Shown here: positions 25,125 through 33,342 of the stretch, piece by piece
How positions within the stretch are numbered: position 1 is the first letter of the stretch
Layout of the letters: every line of letters starts with the position of its first letter
Assembly (NCBI GenBank): GCA_003551665.1
Contig: PUNE01000131.1
Location: 1 to 36,480, forward strand
Reading direction: 5' to 3'
DNA from: Halobacteroidaceae bacterium
Lineage (GTDB): Bacteria; Bacillota; Halanaerobiia; B1SED10-174
DNA: 36,480 nucleotides
Translations under genes and position numbers: made by a program
Notes under the pieces: generated by a model
What the model saw: the letters and a program-made list of their open reading frames with translations, nothing else
Databases searched by the model: none
Told to the model about the DNA's origin: nothing

Positions 25125-27242
25125 ATGAGTGCACGACAGGAAATACTGGAATTTATGCGGGGACGAACCTACAGACCAATGACTTTTGAAGAACTGGTTG
25201 AAGAGTTCGGTCTGGCCAGAAAAGATCGAGAACCCTTTGCTCAGCTGCTTGCTGAGCTGGAAAAAGATGGGGCTATTGTAAAAACCCGCAAAGAACGCTA
25301 CGGGATACCGGAAAAGATGAACCTGGTTGTAGGTGTTCTCCAGGGACACCGGAAGGGCTTTGCCTTTCTATTACCCGAGGATCCTGAACAGCCGGATATT
25401 TATATTGGACTGGAGAACATGAACGGAGCCATGCACCGGGATAAGGTTATTGTCCGTCGGCTGAAAAAAGGCAAGGGAGAAAAAGAAGAGGGAGAAGTAA
25501 TCAGGATACTGGAAAGGGCCAATGAAAAAGTTGTTGGCCGGCTGGAAATAGTCAGAAACATAGGCTTTGTTGTGCCTGATGACCCCAGAATTTACTATGA
25601 TGTTTTTCTGCCTCCAGACAGCATGAAAGAAGCCCGGGAGGGTGACAAGGTGATAGTGAAGATAGAGAAATGGCCCAGGGGAAGGCGAAACCCCGAGGGA
25701 AAGCTCGTCCAGATTCTGGGGGGAGAAGGTGAACCGGGGGTTGATATTGAAAGCCTGATATACCGACTGGGATTGCCCCGGGAGTTTTCTCGGCAGGTCG
25801 AAGGGGAAACCCGACAGATTAGGGAAGAAATCCCCGAGGAGATCAAAAAAAAGAGGCTGGATTTGCGGGAAAAATTGATTTTCACAATTGATGGTGAAGA
25901 TGCCAAAGATTTTGACGACGCCGTTTCCCTGGAAATTACTGGCAATAGCCAGGCCCAATTGGGTATTCACATTGCTGATGTGGCCCATTATGTCCGGGAG
26001 GGGACTGAACTGGATAAGGAGGCCCGAGAAAGGGGAACAAGTATTTACCTTGTTGACCGAGTAATCCCAATGCTACCGGAAAAAATTTCCAACGGGGTAT
26101 GCAGCCTCAGGCCCCACGAAGAGAGACTGACTATTTCTCTTTTGCTTGATATCAACATGGAAACCGGAGAATTAATTGATTATAACTTTGCCGAGAGCAT
26201 AATAGAGAGTAAATATCGCCTGACCTATAAAGAGGTTAACCGGGCCCTGGAGAATGGAGAATCTCTCTGGGAGGGAGAAGAGTTGTTTAAAACTCTCCGG
26301 AGAATGGAACACCTGGCCAATGTCCGGCGCAAAGAGCGGAACAGGCGTGGTAGTATAGATTTTGATTTCCCTGAGCCATACCTGGAGCTGGATGATAATG
26401 GTATTCCAGTTGCCATTCACCGTCGGGATAGGGGGATCGGGGAGATACTGATTGAAGAATTTATGATCCTATCCAACGAAGTTATTGCTGAACACTTTTA
26501 CTGGCGGGAATTACCCTTTGTCTACAGGATCCATGAACGACCAGATCTTGGCGATATTAAAGAACTAAACGAATTTTTGCACACTTTTGGATTTCATATC
26601 AAGGAGGAAAACGGGGAAATTAAGCCCAAGGATATTCAGACTGTCCTGGAAAAAATTAAGGGTCGGGAGGAACAGCGCCTGATTCAGACTGTGGTTCTTC
26701 GGTCCATGAAACAGGCCAGGTATCATTGGATGAATATGGGGCATTTCGGGCTTGCTTCCGAAAACTATACCCACTTTACCTCTCCTATTCGACGCTATCC
26801 CGACCTTGTTGTCCACAGGATTCTTAAAGAGGTAATGACCAGCGGTTCCCTCAGTCCCAGAAGAATTGGACACCTAGAAGAAATGCTTCCCGACGTTACC
26901 CGGCACAGTTCAGATATGGAAAGGCGGGCAATGGAGGGGGAACGGGAATCTGTTGACATGAAAATGGTGGAATACATGGAGGGCAAGGTGGGAGAGGAAT
27001 ATGATGGCATAATCAGTTCCGTTATGGCCTTTGGCTTTTTCGTGGAACTTGAAAACCTGGTGGAAGGCCTGGTTCACGTCAGTACTTTGACCGATGATTA
27101 CTACCATTTCCTGGAGAAAGAATTTGCCCTCCAGGGAGAAAGAACTAAAAAACTATTCCGACTGGGAGATAAGGTCAGGGTCAGGGTGGACAAGGTTAAC
27201 AGGATGCAGGGAGAGATTGACTTTACCCTGATCCCGGGTTAA
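25125..27242 (+). CDS. rnr: Ribonuclease R
   Basis: 705 residues. The N-terminal winged helix (about 1-65), two cold-shock/OB domains (about 65-225), RNB catalytic domain (about 240-570) and C-terminal S1 domain (about 620-702) are in normal order. The RNB motif TIDGEDAKDFDD starts with Asp256 and holds the acidic Mg2+ ligands. RNase R is a 3'-5' exonuclease that unwinds structured RNA and, with tmRNA and SmpB, clears non-stop messages. The ATG follows AGAGGAGG. The tail is short and lacks a long lysine-rich end. Confidence 0.96.
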   Translation: MSARQEILEFMRGRTYRPMTFEELVEEFGLARKDREPFAQLLAELEKDGAIVKTRKERYGIPEKMNLVVGVLQGHRKGFAFLLPEDPEQPDIYIGLENMNGAMHRDKVIVRRLKKGKGEKEEGEVIRILERANEKVVGRLEIVRNIGFVVPDDPRIYYDVFLPPDSMKEAREGDKVIVKIEKWPRGRRNPEGKLVQILGGEGEPGVDIESLIYRLGLPREFSRQVEGETRQIREEIPEEIKKKRLDLREKLIFTIDGEDAKDFDDAVSLEITGNSQAQLGIHIADVAHYVREGTELDKEARERGTSIYLVDRVIPMLPEKISNGVCSLRPHEERLTISLLLDINMETGELIDYNFAESIIESKYRLTYKEVNRALENGESLWEGEELFKTLRRMEHLANVRRKERNRRGSIDFDFPEPYLELDDNGIPVAIHRRDRGIGEILIEEFMILSNEVIAEHFYWRELPFVYRIHERPDLGDIKELNEFLHTFGFHIKEENGEIKPKDIQTVLEKIKGREEQRLIQTVVLRSMKQARYHWMNMGHFGLASENYTHFTSPIRRYPDLVVHRILKEVMTSGSLSPRRIGHLEEMLPDVTRHSSDMERRAMEGERESVDMKMVEYMEGKVGEEYDGIISSVMAFGFFVELENLVEGLVHVSTLTDDYYHFLEKEFALQGERTKKLFRLGDKVRVRVDKVNRMQGEIDFTLIPG

Positions 27243-27249
27243 TGACCTG

Positions 27250-27278
27250 TTGACAGTAAAGCCAGGGGTGTTTATAAT
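27250..27278 (+). promoter_or_regulatory. Consensus sigma-A promoter for smpB/ssrA
   Basis: TTGACA (27250-27255) and TATAAT (27273-27278) match the consensus exactly with a 17-base spacer, beginning 8 bases after the rnr stop. It should start transcription at about 27285, 20 bases before smpB. Confidence 0.9.
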
Positions 27279-27303
27279 ATAGTGACGACAGGAGGGGAGA
27301 AGG

Positions 27304-27771
27304 ATGAGCCGCGCAATAAAAGTGGTTGCCCGTAACCGAAAGGCCCGCCACGAATACCATATTGAAGATACAGTTGAAGCGGGTATTGTTTTACAGGGAA
27401 CCGAGGTCAAATCAATTAGAGCTGGCAGGGTTAACCTGAAAGACTCCTTTGCAGCAGTTGAAAATGGAGAGGTTTTCCTGTATAATATGCATATAAGCCC
27501 CTATGATAAGGGCAACCGCCAGAATCATGAACCAGAACGTAAGAGAAAACTCCTCCTGCATAAAAGGGAAATACGCAAGTTAATCGGATACAGCAAAAGT
27601 ACAGGTTATACTCTGGTTCCGCTCCAGTTGTATTTTAACGAGCACAACCTGGCCAAGATTGAACTGGCCCTGGCCCGCGGAAAAAAGATCTATGACAAGA
27701 GACGAGATATTGCCGACCGCACTGCCAAGAGGCAGATGGAAAGAGCCCTTAAAGAGCGGCAAAAACAATAG
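27304..27771 (+). CDS. smpB: tmRNA-binding protein SmpB
   Basis: 155 residues. N-terminal [36 protein letters not shown], then the [20 protein letters not shown] segment and the [17 protein letters not shown] tail are all family hallmarks. SmpB binds tmRNA and delivers it to stalled ribosomes. The ssrA gene starts one base after the stop, so both are read from one promoter. Confidence 0.97.
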   Translation: MSRAIKVVARNRKARHEYHIEDTVEAGIVLQGTEVKSIRAGRVNLKDSFAAVENGEVFLYNMHISPYDKGNRQNHEPERKRKLLLHKREIRKLIGYSKSTGYTLVPLQLYFNEHNLAKIELALARGKKIYDKRRDIADRTAKRQMERALKERQKQ

Positions 27772-27772
27772 C

Positions 27773-28128
27773 GGGGGTGACATGGTTTCGCTCCACTGGC
27801 GTAGGTATTAGTTGCGAGCCGAGGACTCCTTTCACTCGTAAAACACTGGAACTTCAATTTTAACTGCCAACGAAGACTACGCATTAGCTGCAGCTTAAGC
27901 CTGTAGCTCGCCCTCCACAACCGTTCCTGCCGGTTGTGGTCAGGGTGTCATACAAAGCAGGATATGCTATCCGGTAACCCGGGTCGGATAAGCAGAAACT
28001 TACCGGGTTTACCCCCCGAAATCCTGTCTGTAGGAGTTCGGTTGGGGACATTAAAATACAGACTATGCTCGTAGAAGCTAATGCTGGCCCCAGTGGATAC
28101 GCGGGTTCGATTCCCGCCACCTCCACCA
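27773..28128 (+). ncRNA. ssrA: Transfer-messenger RNA (tmRNA)
   Basis: The 5' end GGGGGTG pairs with CACCTCC before the 3' ACCA, and a T-arm (GGGTTCGATTCCC) precedes the acceptor end. The 5' GTGACATGGTTTCG block is typical. The tag frame at 27866-27898 reads ANEDYALAAA then TAA, giving a hydrophobic Ala-rich degradation tag. Length is about 356 bases including the CCA, which is DNA-encoded. It rescues stalled ribosomes with SmpB. Confidence 0.97.
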
Positions 28129-28166
28129 TGTGCATTTATTGAGTAGATAATTTAAGATTGTTTTTT

Positions 28167-28199
28167 TGCCGGCAGTTGAATATCTGCCGGTATTTTTTT
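28167..28199 (+). terminator. Terminator of ssrA
   Basis: CCGGCAG (28169-28175) pairs with CTGCCGG (28184-28190) around an 8-base loop, followed by TATTTTTTT. It is 40 bases downstream of the tmRNA end. Confidence 0.85.
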
Positions 28200-28213
28200 A
28201 GGGGGTAAAAAAG

Positions 28214-29353
28214 ATGACAAAAAAGATTCTTTTCCTTATGTTATTTGCCTTTTTGTTTTCCGGAGCAGTTACCGCCGATGATGCTGAGGTGGAAGCGCTG
28301 AATTTGATGTTTTTTTTCCAGAACAGGAATGTGGACGACCGGATGGACATTTTTAATGTTGACCTGGAGTATAAAGAAGAAAGCATTACTCTCAAGGGCG
28401 AGGTAAGCAGCTTTGATCTGGTCGGTCAGCTTGCGGCCAAAATGGAGGAAAAATTCCCTGAGAAAAAAATAATAAATGAAACCGAACTGGTTTCGGGAAT
28501 CGGATATGGCCTTGTTGGGGAAAAGGTCATTGATGTTAAGGCCAATCCCGGTGGGGAAAGTATTGTAACCCAATTGATTTTTGGGGACCCGGTCCACGTC
28601 CTCGAAGAGGAAGGTGGGTGGCTTCGGATTCAGGGCCCGGACTTATACCTGGGATGGGTGGAAGCAGATGGAATTTTCCCAATGGAGGATGAGGAACTGA
28701 TCCAGTGGCGAGAAGGGGATTTTTATCTTATCAAAGAAGAAAAAGCAAACCTGTATCCAGGTCCTGAAAAAAAGGAGCAACCCCTTTCTGAAATGCTCCA
28801 CGGAACCAGGCTGAACATAATTGGAGAGGAAGGAAAATGGAGTAGGGTTTTTCTTCCCGGGGATTCCGAAGGCTGGGTTGAAACCGATGTTCTGGCTGAA
28901 ATTAAAAAGCCGGGGGAGGCTTCCAAAGAAAATATCATTGCAGTAGCAAAAAAATATTTGGGTTCCCCTTATGTCTGGGCAGGAACCCATATTGAAGGTG
29001 CCGACTGCTCCGGCTTTATTCAGCGGGTCCTGGCCATAAACGGGATCTTTTACCCCCGCGATTCCGACCAGCAGTATAGGTTCAGTGAAAATATTGCCAG
29101 GGAAGAAATGGTCAGGGGAGATCTGGTTTTCTTTCAAACCTACCGGGCTGGACCCTCCCACCTGGGAATCTACCTTGGTGATGGTGAGTTCATCCATGCT
29201 GGTTCCGGAGCAGAAAGGGTTATCATTGAAAGCCTTGATCCGGATAGCGATAACTACAATCCTCGACTGGATAATAGTTTTTTAGGGGCGGCAAGAATAA
29301 CAGAGAATTTCGAGTTCCTGGCTCCCTGGGCACAATCAGGAGCGGATTTATAA
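28214..29353 (+). CDS. Secreted SH3-NlpC/P60 cell-wall endopeptidase
   Basis: 379 residues. A signal peptide covers about the first 22, then an N-terminal region (about 25-95) of unclear type. Two SH3-like segments follow: NPGGESIVTQLIFGD (about 105-155) and the second (about 175-235) ending SEGWVETDVL. The NlpC/P60 domain starts near residue 240 with IAVAKKYLGSPYVWAG. Its catalytic triad is Cys265 (ADCSGF), His316 (PSHLGIYLG) and His328 (FIHAG). Such enzymes cut the D-gamma-Glu-mDAP bond in peptidoglycan stems; SH3 domains hold the wall. The preceding terminator makes this a separate unit. Confidence 0.92.
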   Translation: MTKKILFLMLFAFLFSGAVTADDAEVEALNLMFFFQNRNVDDRMDIFNVDLEYKEESITLKGEVSSFDLVGQLAAKMEEKFPEKKIINETELVSGIGYGLVGEKVIDVKANPGGESIVTQLIFGDPVHVLEEEGGWLRIQGPDLYLGWVEADGIFPMEDEELIQWREGDFYLIKEEKANLYPGPEKKEQPLSEMLHGTRLNIIGEEGKWSRVFLPGDSEGWVETDVLAEIKKPGEASKENIIAVAKKYLGSPYVWAGTHIEGADCSGFIQRVLAINGIFYPRDSDQQYRFSENIAREEMVRGDLVFFQTYRAGPSHLGIYLGDGEFIHAGSGAERVIIESLDPDSDNYNPRLDNSFLGAARITENFEFLAPWAQSGADL

Positions 29354-29387
29354 TAACAGGAAACAATAAATAACCAGGAGGCCAGCA

Positions 29388-29933
29388 ATAAAAGAAAAAA
29401 GGGATAGCCAGAGTTTATGGGATCCGCAGAAGGAAATGCGTTCGTTTTTTTAGGCGGTTTCGCGGCCAGTTAATATCGGGTTTGATCTGGATTCGGCATT
29501 CACCAGCTTAATATGGTCTTCCGGATATGGAATTGAAGTTCTATTCACCGGTGGTTTTGGTTTTTTCCTTTTTACCCGTTTGTTTTTGCGACTGCTGGGG
29601 TGGGTTGCAAGAGGCAGCCCAGGAAATGGCCTGTGGTCCCTGGGAACCCTATTAGCCTTTAGGGTTCCCGTGATTTTTCTTCTGGTGGTAGGGGCCACAT
29701 TTTTTCGCCTGGAATGGTTCTTTCCAGCTGCAATGATTGTTGGTGGAATTCATTACATTCCTATTATTACCCTATATGGAGTGAAAATTTTTGGACCTCT
29801 GGCTGTATTGGGGGTACTGGATGGGACAGCTTTATCCCTCTACGGGCCGGCGGTTTTCAGCCTCGGCAAATGGTTAACCGGAGCCCTTTTTATTGGTTTT
29901 CTTGGAAAAAGAATGGTTAAAAAAGAGGAATAA
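29388..29933 (+). pseudogene. Small multi-pass membrane protein gene, probably 5'-damaged
   Basis: A good AGGAGG at 29376-29381 is followed after six bases by ATA, not ATG. That frame continues to ATGCGT at 29436, but meets TAG at 29451 after a T7 run, then stays open to 29933. The part after TAG has about four hydrophobic helices (VLFTGGFGFFLF, then LAFRVPVIFLLVVGATFF and others). An in-frame TTG at 29580 without a ribosome binding site could give a 117-residue product. I read this as a gene that has lost its start and gained a stop, or that carries a sequencing error in the T run. I do not recognise the family. Confidence 0.45.
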
Positions 29934-29954
29934 TCCTGATTATTGTTCCTCTTT
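29922..29954 (+). terminator. Terminator-like hairpin after the membrane protein gene
   Basis: AAAGAGGAATAATC overlaps the stop codon and pairs with GATTATTGTTCCTCTTT, with a three-base bulge. Only a short T run closes the stem, so the assignment is tentative. Confidence 0.4.
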
Positions 29955-29998
29955 AATCAGGATGGAATTATTTGGCCAGGGATAAGTTGTTGAATAAT

Positions 29999-30018
29999 TC
30001 GTTTTCGATAGAAAACGA
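29999..30018. promoter_or_regulatory. Palindrome TCGTTTTC-GATA-GAAAACGA
   Basis: An 8-bp perfect inverted repeat around GATA, flanked on both sides by AATTC-like bases. It lies in the non-coding stretch 29934-30208 before tRNA-Trp. Its AT-rich symmetric form suits a dimeric regulator site; no neighbouring gene start supports a particular target. Confidence 0.3.
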
Positions 30019-30159
30019 TAATTCACCTGGATATGGTTTGTGGTGTTCAATTACGAGGGCTAAAACAAGACTCCTAATAAAAAGGGTCTATAATCCTAGT
30101 GCAACCCCGGTCCCTTTTTTCCTACAGTAAATTGACGGTATTCTTAAAACCCAGCAGCG

Positions 30160-30188
30160 TTGACATTCAGGGGGGCATGTGGTATATT
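30160..30188 (+). promoter_or_regulatory. Promoter of tRNA-Trp
   Basis: TTGACA (30160-30165) and TATATT (30183-30188) with a 17-base spacer, 20 bases before the tRNA. Good match to sigma-A consensus. Confidence 0.8.
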
Positions 30189-30208
30189 AGGTTACGGGAA
30201 AAATGAAT

Positions 30209-30284
30209 ACGGGAGTGGCTCAACTGGTAGAGCACCGGACTCCAAATCCGGCGGTTGCGGGTTCAAGTCCTGCCTCCCGTGCCA
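30209..30284 (+). tRNA. trnW: tRNA-Trp (anticodon CCA)
   Basis: A 76-base cloverleaf with acceptor ACGGGAG/CTCCCGT, D-stem GCTC/GAGC, anticodon stem CCGGA/TCCGG around CTCCAAA, T-arm GCGGG-TTCAAGT-CCTGC, discriminator G and encoded CCA. The anticodon at 30242-30244 is CCA, which reads UGG. Confidence 0.95.
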
Positions 30285-30290
30285 GAATTC

Positions 30291-30317
30291 AAGCGGGTTT
30301 TTTAGCCCGCTTTTTTT
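30291..30317 (+). terminator. Terminator of tRNA-Trp
   Basis: AAGCGGG and CCCGCTT pair over 7 bp around TTTTTTAG, followed by a T run, starting six bases after the tRNA. Confidence 0.88.
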
Positions 30318-30330
30318 ATTTTGTCCTAAA

Positions 30331-30358
30331 TTGACACCCTAAATACAGCCAATATTAT
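30331..30358 (+). promoter_or_regulatory. Orphan promoter after tRNA-Trp
   Basis: TTGACA (30331-30336) and TATTAT (30353-30358), 16-base spacer. It points into DNA without an ORF that ends in a terminator at 30563-30591. Confidence 0.5.
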
Positions 30359-30364
30359 TAAACT

Positions 30365-30591
30365 ATGGGAAAATGGTATGCCCTTTTGATGCCCTGGAAT
30401 AAAACTGGATAAGTTCGGGGAAATTTGCTTGTGAATGCTATGCAGCCATACAAAACAATATAAAAAGAAAAAAAAGCCCTGTATAAAAAGCCCGGTTGTT
30501 AGAAAACGGAACAGGATTTAAAAACTTCTTAAACAAAAGATGTAAATCATTTTTTTATGTTTCCGTTACCTTTGGGTAGCGGACTTTTTTT
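30365..30591 (+). ncRNA. Candidate small non-coding RNA
   Basis: The stretch between the promoter above and a terminator (CCGTTACC 30563-30570, GGTAGCGG 30575-30582, then T run 30585-30591) is about 225 bases and has no ORF with a ribosome binding site. AACGGAA and TTCCGTT, and inside them GATTT and AAATC, suggest further pairing near the 3' end. No known RNA family is recognised; a 6S-like rod was considered but end pairing is not seen. Confidence 0.35.
30563..30591 (+). terminator. Rho-independent terminator of the candidate small RNA
   Basis: CCGTTACC pairs with GGTAGCGG (one G.U) around TTTG, followed by ACTTTTTTT. No gene precedes it closely other than tRNA-Trp, which has its own terminator. 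Confidence 0.7.
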
Positions 30592-31084
30592 GACAAGGGA
30601 AAAAAGGTCATCCAGGAAAAACCTATTTAGAGTTTGAAGAATTATGATGGTCTATTGGTATTGAGTTTGGATGAAAGGGAACCCATAAAAAATGGAGAGT
30701 TAAGAAAAAATTGAATTATTTCAACCCCAAGAACATTCAGTCTGTAGACTTAGGATGGTGGATATTTTTAATTTTTTTCTGCCAATACTTTTTCTGTAGT
30801 TTAAGGGGTTGATTGAGTTATTAAAGGCGGCAAATTGAAAGCCTACTCTTTATCCCTTACAGTTATTTCAATTTAAATTAAGGTCTCCAGCCAGGAAAAA
30901 CTATATTAGGATTTGCCAACTTTACTTTTTTGGAGGAGAAACTTTATTTAGAGGGTAAAGTTAAATGTTGGCGAATTAGATTTAGAGAAAAATTAAAATC
31001 AGCACAGGTATTTCTATCCAAATCAATTAAATTCAGGACAGGGGCAATTTATCAATTATACAGTGGAGAGGGGAAGGAAAAAGA
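30592..31084. other. AT-rich non-coding stretch before the ankyrin gene
   Basis: I see no coding frame or known RNA here. It holds one long-range inverted repeat: GCCAACTTTAC at about 30915-30925 against GTAAAG at 30955-30960 plus TTGGC at 30968-30972, with a 7-base bulge. A GGAGGAG sequence sits inside the loop without a following ORF. Confidence 0.5.
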
Positions 31085-32482
31085 TTGAGAATAAAAAAGA
31101 GTTTTGCCTTGCCAGTATTGTTTTTATCCCTTTTTTTTATTTGTTTTTCCGCTGATGGCTTTTCCAGTCGGGAGTTTTTTGAAATTGTGAAAGAGGGTAG
31201 TTTGGAAGAGGTTCAGAATGCTTTGGCTAAGGGAGCAAATGTTAATTGGGTCAATGATTGGGGTTGGACACCATTGATGCTGGCCTCTCGCTATAATGAG
31301 GATGAAAAAGTGATTACCCTACTTCTGAAGGCTGGGGCTGATGTAAATGCAAGAGACCGGTGGGGTGAAACCCCTTTAATGTGGGCCGCGGGGAACAAGA
31401 ATGAAAGGGTATGGCACTTATTGATAGAGGCAGGAGCAGTATTTGATATTAATGAAAGAGGACTTAACGGGAATACTTTTCTTCATATTGCAGCACAGGA
31501 TAACGGAAGTTTGGAAATAATTGAGTTTTTGTTGGGAGCAGGAGGGGATGTAAATGCAAGGGATGAAATGGGGAACACTCCCCTGATGAGGGCAGCTCTA
31601 AATAATGAGTGCACAGAATTACTGGGAGTTCTCCTGGCCGCTGGAGCAGAAGTAAATGCAAGGAATGAAATTGGTGTGACGCCATTGATGTACTTTTCTG
31701 CCTCTGTTAAAAAGAATGTTGATTTAATTAAGGACCTGCTTATGGCTGGAGCAGATGTAAATTCAAGTGATGACAGGGGAAAAACACCCCTGATTTTCGC
31801 TGCCTGGAACAACAAAAATTTTGAAGTAACAACGGCTCTTTTAGAAGCCCAGGCCAATGTGAACGCAAGGGATAATATTGGAAGAACACCCTTGGTTTAT
31901 GCCATTAAATTTAATGGTGATTTAGATGTAATAAAAGCCTTGATTGAAGCAGGTGCAGACCTCAATTCCGTAGATGAAAGTGAAAACTCCGTTTTAATGT
32001 ATGCTGCTGGTAACGAGAATTTAAAAATATGGGATTTGCTTTTGAGTAGAGGAGCAGACTTCGATGTAGATGCCCAAAATTTTAATGGTGGGACATTTCT
32101 GCATGTTGCCGCAGAATATAATAGAAATCCCGAAATGGTGGAAACGTTAATAGAAGCGGGATTAAATATAGATGTGGGAGATGAAAGAGACCGGACCCCT
32201 TTGATGGTTGCAGCTCAATTTAACCCAAATATTGAAGTTTTGGATGCCTTGTTAAAAGCAGGAGCGGATTTTAATTGGCGGGATCAATCTGGTAGAACGC
32301 CCTTAATGCTTGCTGCTCGCTATAGTATTAATCCCGATATAATCGAATTATTATTGGAGTTCGGGGCCGACGGGGCAATGAAATGTAATTTGAATAAAAC
32401 AGCCTTTGATTATGCGGAGATTAACAGAAACCTTGTAGGAACAAAAACATATTGGAAACTAAATGAGGTCCGGTTCCAATAA
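31085..32482 (+). CDS. Secreted ankyrin-repeat protein
   Basis: 465 residues from TTG 31085 (an upstream AGGGGAAGG is present). The first 24 or so residues form a signal peptide (RIKKSFALPVLFLSLFFICF), so the protein should leave the cytoplasm. The rest is 12-13 ankyrin repeats of about 34 residues with the consensus G-TPLM-AA and LL-AGADVNA-D. Ankyrin repeats form a curved protein-binding surface and have no enzyme activity alone. Repeats 3-4 (from residue 93) and 9-10 (from residue 299) are more alike than neighbouring repeats, showing an internal block duplication. It stands alone between long non-coding stretches. Partners are unknown. Confidence 0.9.
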   Translation: MRIKKSFALPVLFLSLFFICFSADGFSSREFFEIVKEGSLEEVQNALAKGANVNWVNDWGWTPLMLASRYNEDEKVITLLLKAGADVNARDRWGETPLMWAAGNKNERVWHLLIEAGAVFDINERGLNGNTFLHIAAQDNGSLEIIEFLLGAGGDVNARDEMGNTPLMRAALNNECTELLGVLLAAGAEVNARNEIGVTPLMYFSASVKKNVDLIKDLLMAGADVNSSDDRGKTPLIFAAWNNKNFEVTTALLEAQANVNARDNIGRTPLVYAIKFNGDLDVIKALIEAGADLNSVDESENSVLMYAAGNENLKIWDLLLSRGADFDVDAQNFNGGTFLHVAAEYNRNPEMVETLIEAGLNIDVGDERDRTPLMVAAQFNPNIEVLDALLKAGADFNWRDQSGRTPLMLAARYSINPDIIELLLEFGADGAMKCNLNKTAFDYAEINRNLVGTKTYWKLNEVRFQ

Positions 32483-32781
32483 AATTAATCACCCTACTTT
32501 GCTCACCTTTTTCTGGCCTGAAAAAAATTAAGGCCTGCTATTGCCCTATAAATTTCTTCATCGGAAATTTTAAGCTCCCTGTTTAAAGGAATTAATTTCA
32601 GGGTTTTTCTTGTTGCTGTTTTTTTCAGTTATTTTTTAAACGCCAGGGATTATTGAAAAAAGGTCTTTAGTTTTAAGAAGCAGGTAATTTGGAGAAAATG
32701 GATTTAGTTTTTGTTTTATTAATTAAAAACAAAAAATATTGCCAAAAAACAACTATAATCGAATTATTTAATTAAAAGTTC

Positions 32782-32804
32782 ACCCGGCGATAGCCGGGTT
32801 TTTT
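32782..32804. terminator. Strong GC hairpin terminator
   Basis: ACCCGGC and GCCGGGT pair around GATA, followed by a T run. It is 300 bases after the ankyrin stop. The complementary strand also has a short T run after the stem, so it may act in both directions. Confidence 0.75.
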
Positions 32805-32995
32805 GGTTTTTTCTGACATTGGAAAGCTGGCTTCTTTTTTGGGGTTCAAAAAAGGATGAAAGGTTTTTTGAAAGATTAGCCGGACTGATCCAAACAAAAA
32901 AGCAAATCTGAGGAAGAGAGTAGGGGAATTTGTTAATTATTTTATCCTGAAAAGGGTTTGAGCAAAAATTGGGTTTTTTTTGGAGGGGAGAGAAC

Positions 32996-33024
32996 TTTGC
33001 AAAAAAAGGGAAATAATATAAAAT
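32996..33024 (+). promoter_or_regulatory. Possible promoter of the S41 gene
   Basis: TTTGCA (32996-33001), 17 bases, TAAAAT (33019-33024). Weak -35. The same area in the second copy (36135-36161) has small indels that alter the spacing. Confidence 0.3.
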
Positions 33025-33342
33025 TTCACTATGGAAAAAAGGTAAATTGTTAAGAAGAGAAAAAGGAGGCATTGGGGTTCTATGATTGATTATTTGAGGG
33101 GGATCAGGGTAAAAGGCTTAATTTCCCTGGCCACCGGTCTTTTTATTATTCTATTATCCTCCCCTTTCCTGGAAGGAAAACCAGTTGAGGAATTTTTCCA
33201 GAGATCATTGGATTATCCCGATGAAGAAGAAGTCTGGGCCAAAATGGAAGAAATCCTTTACAATTATCCCGAAGAAGAGAGTTTTGGTGCTGAGGATATC
33301 CAAAAGGAAAGCAGCCCGCCCTTCCTGGGGATCTTAACGACT
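32996..33342 (+). repeat. Direct repeat, copy 1 (S41 leader and gene start)
   Basis: This stretch matches 36135-36480 with only six mismatches in the 261 coding bases that can be compared, plus small differences in the leader. Copy 2 runs off the window, so the repeat is probably longer. Confidence 0.9.

Larger units (their letters stand above)
32483..33081. other. Non-coding stretch between ankyrin and S41 genes
   Basis: About 600 AT-rich bases with no supported gene. A strong terminator lies at 32782-32804, and a TATAAT at about 32753 lacks a -35. The last 90 bases form the leader of the S41 gene and are repeated near 36134-36219. Confidence 0.55.

Noticed and set aside
27884-28135. Minus-strand ORF over ssrA
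   Set aside because: Opposite a complete tmRNA; a common false prediction.
30160-30342. 60-codon ORF over the tRNA-Trp gene
   Set aside because: It is made of the promoter, tRNA and terminator sequence.
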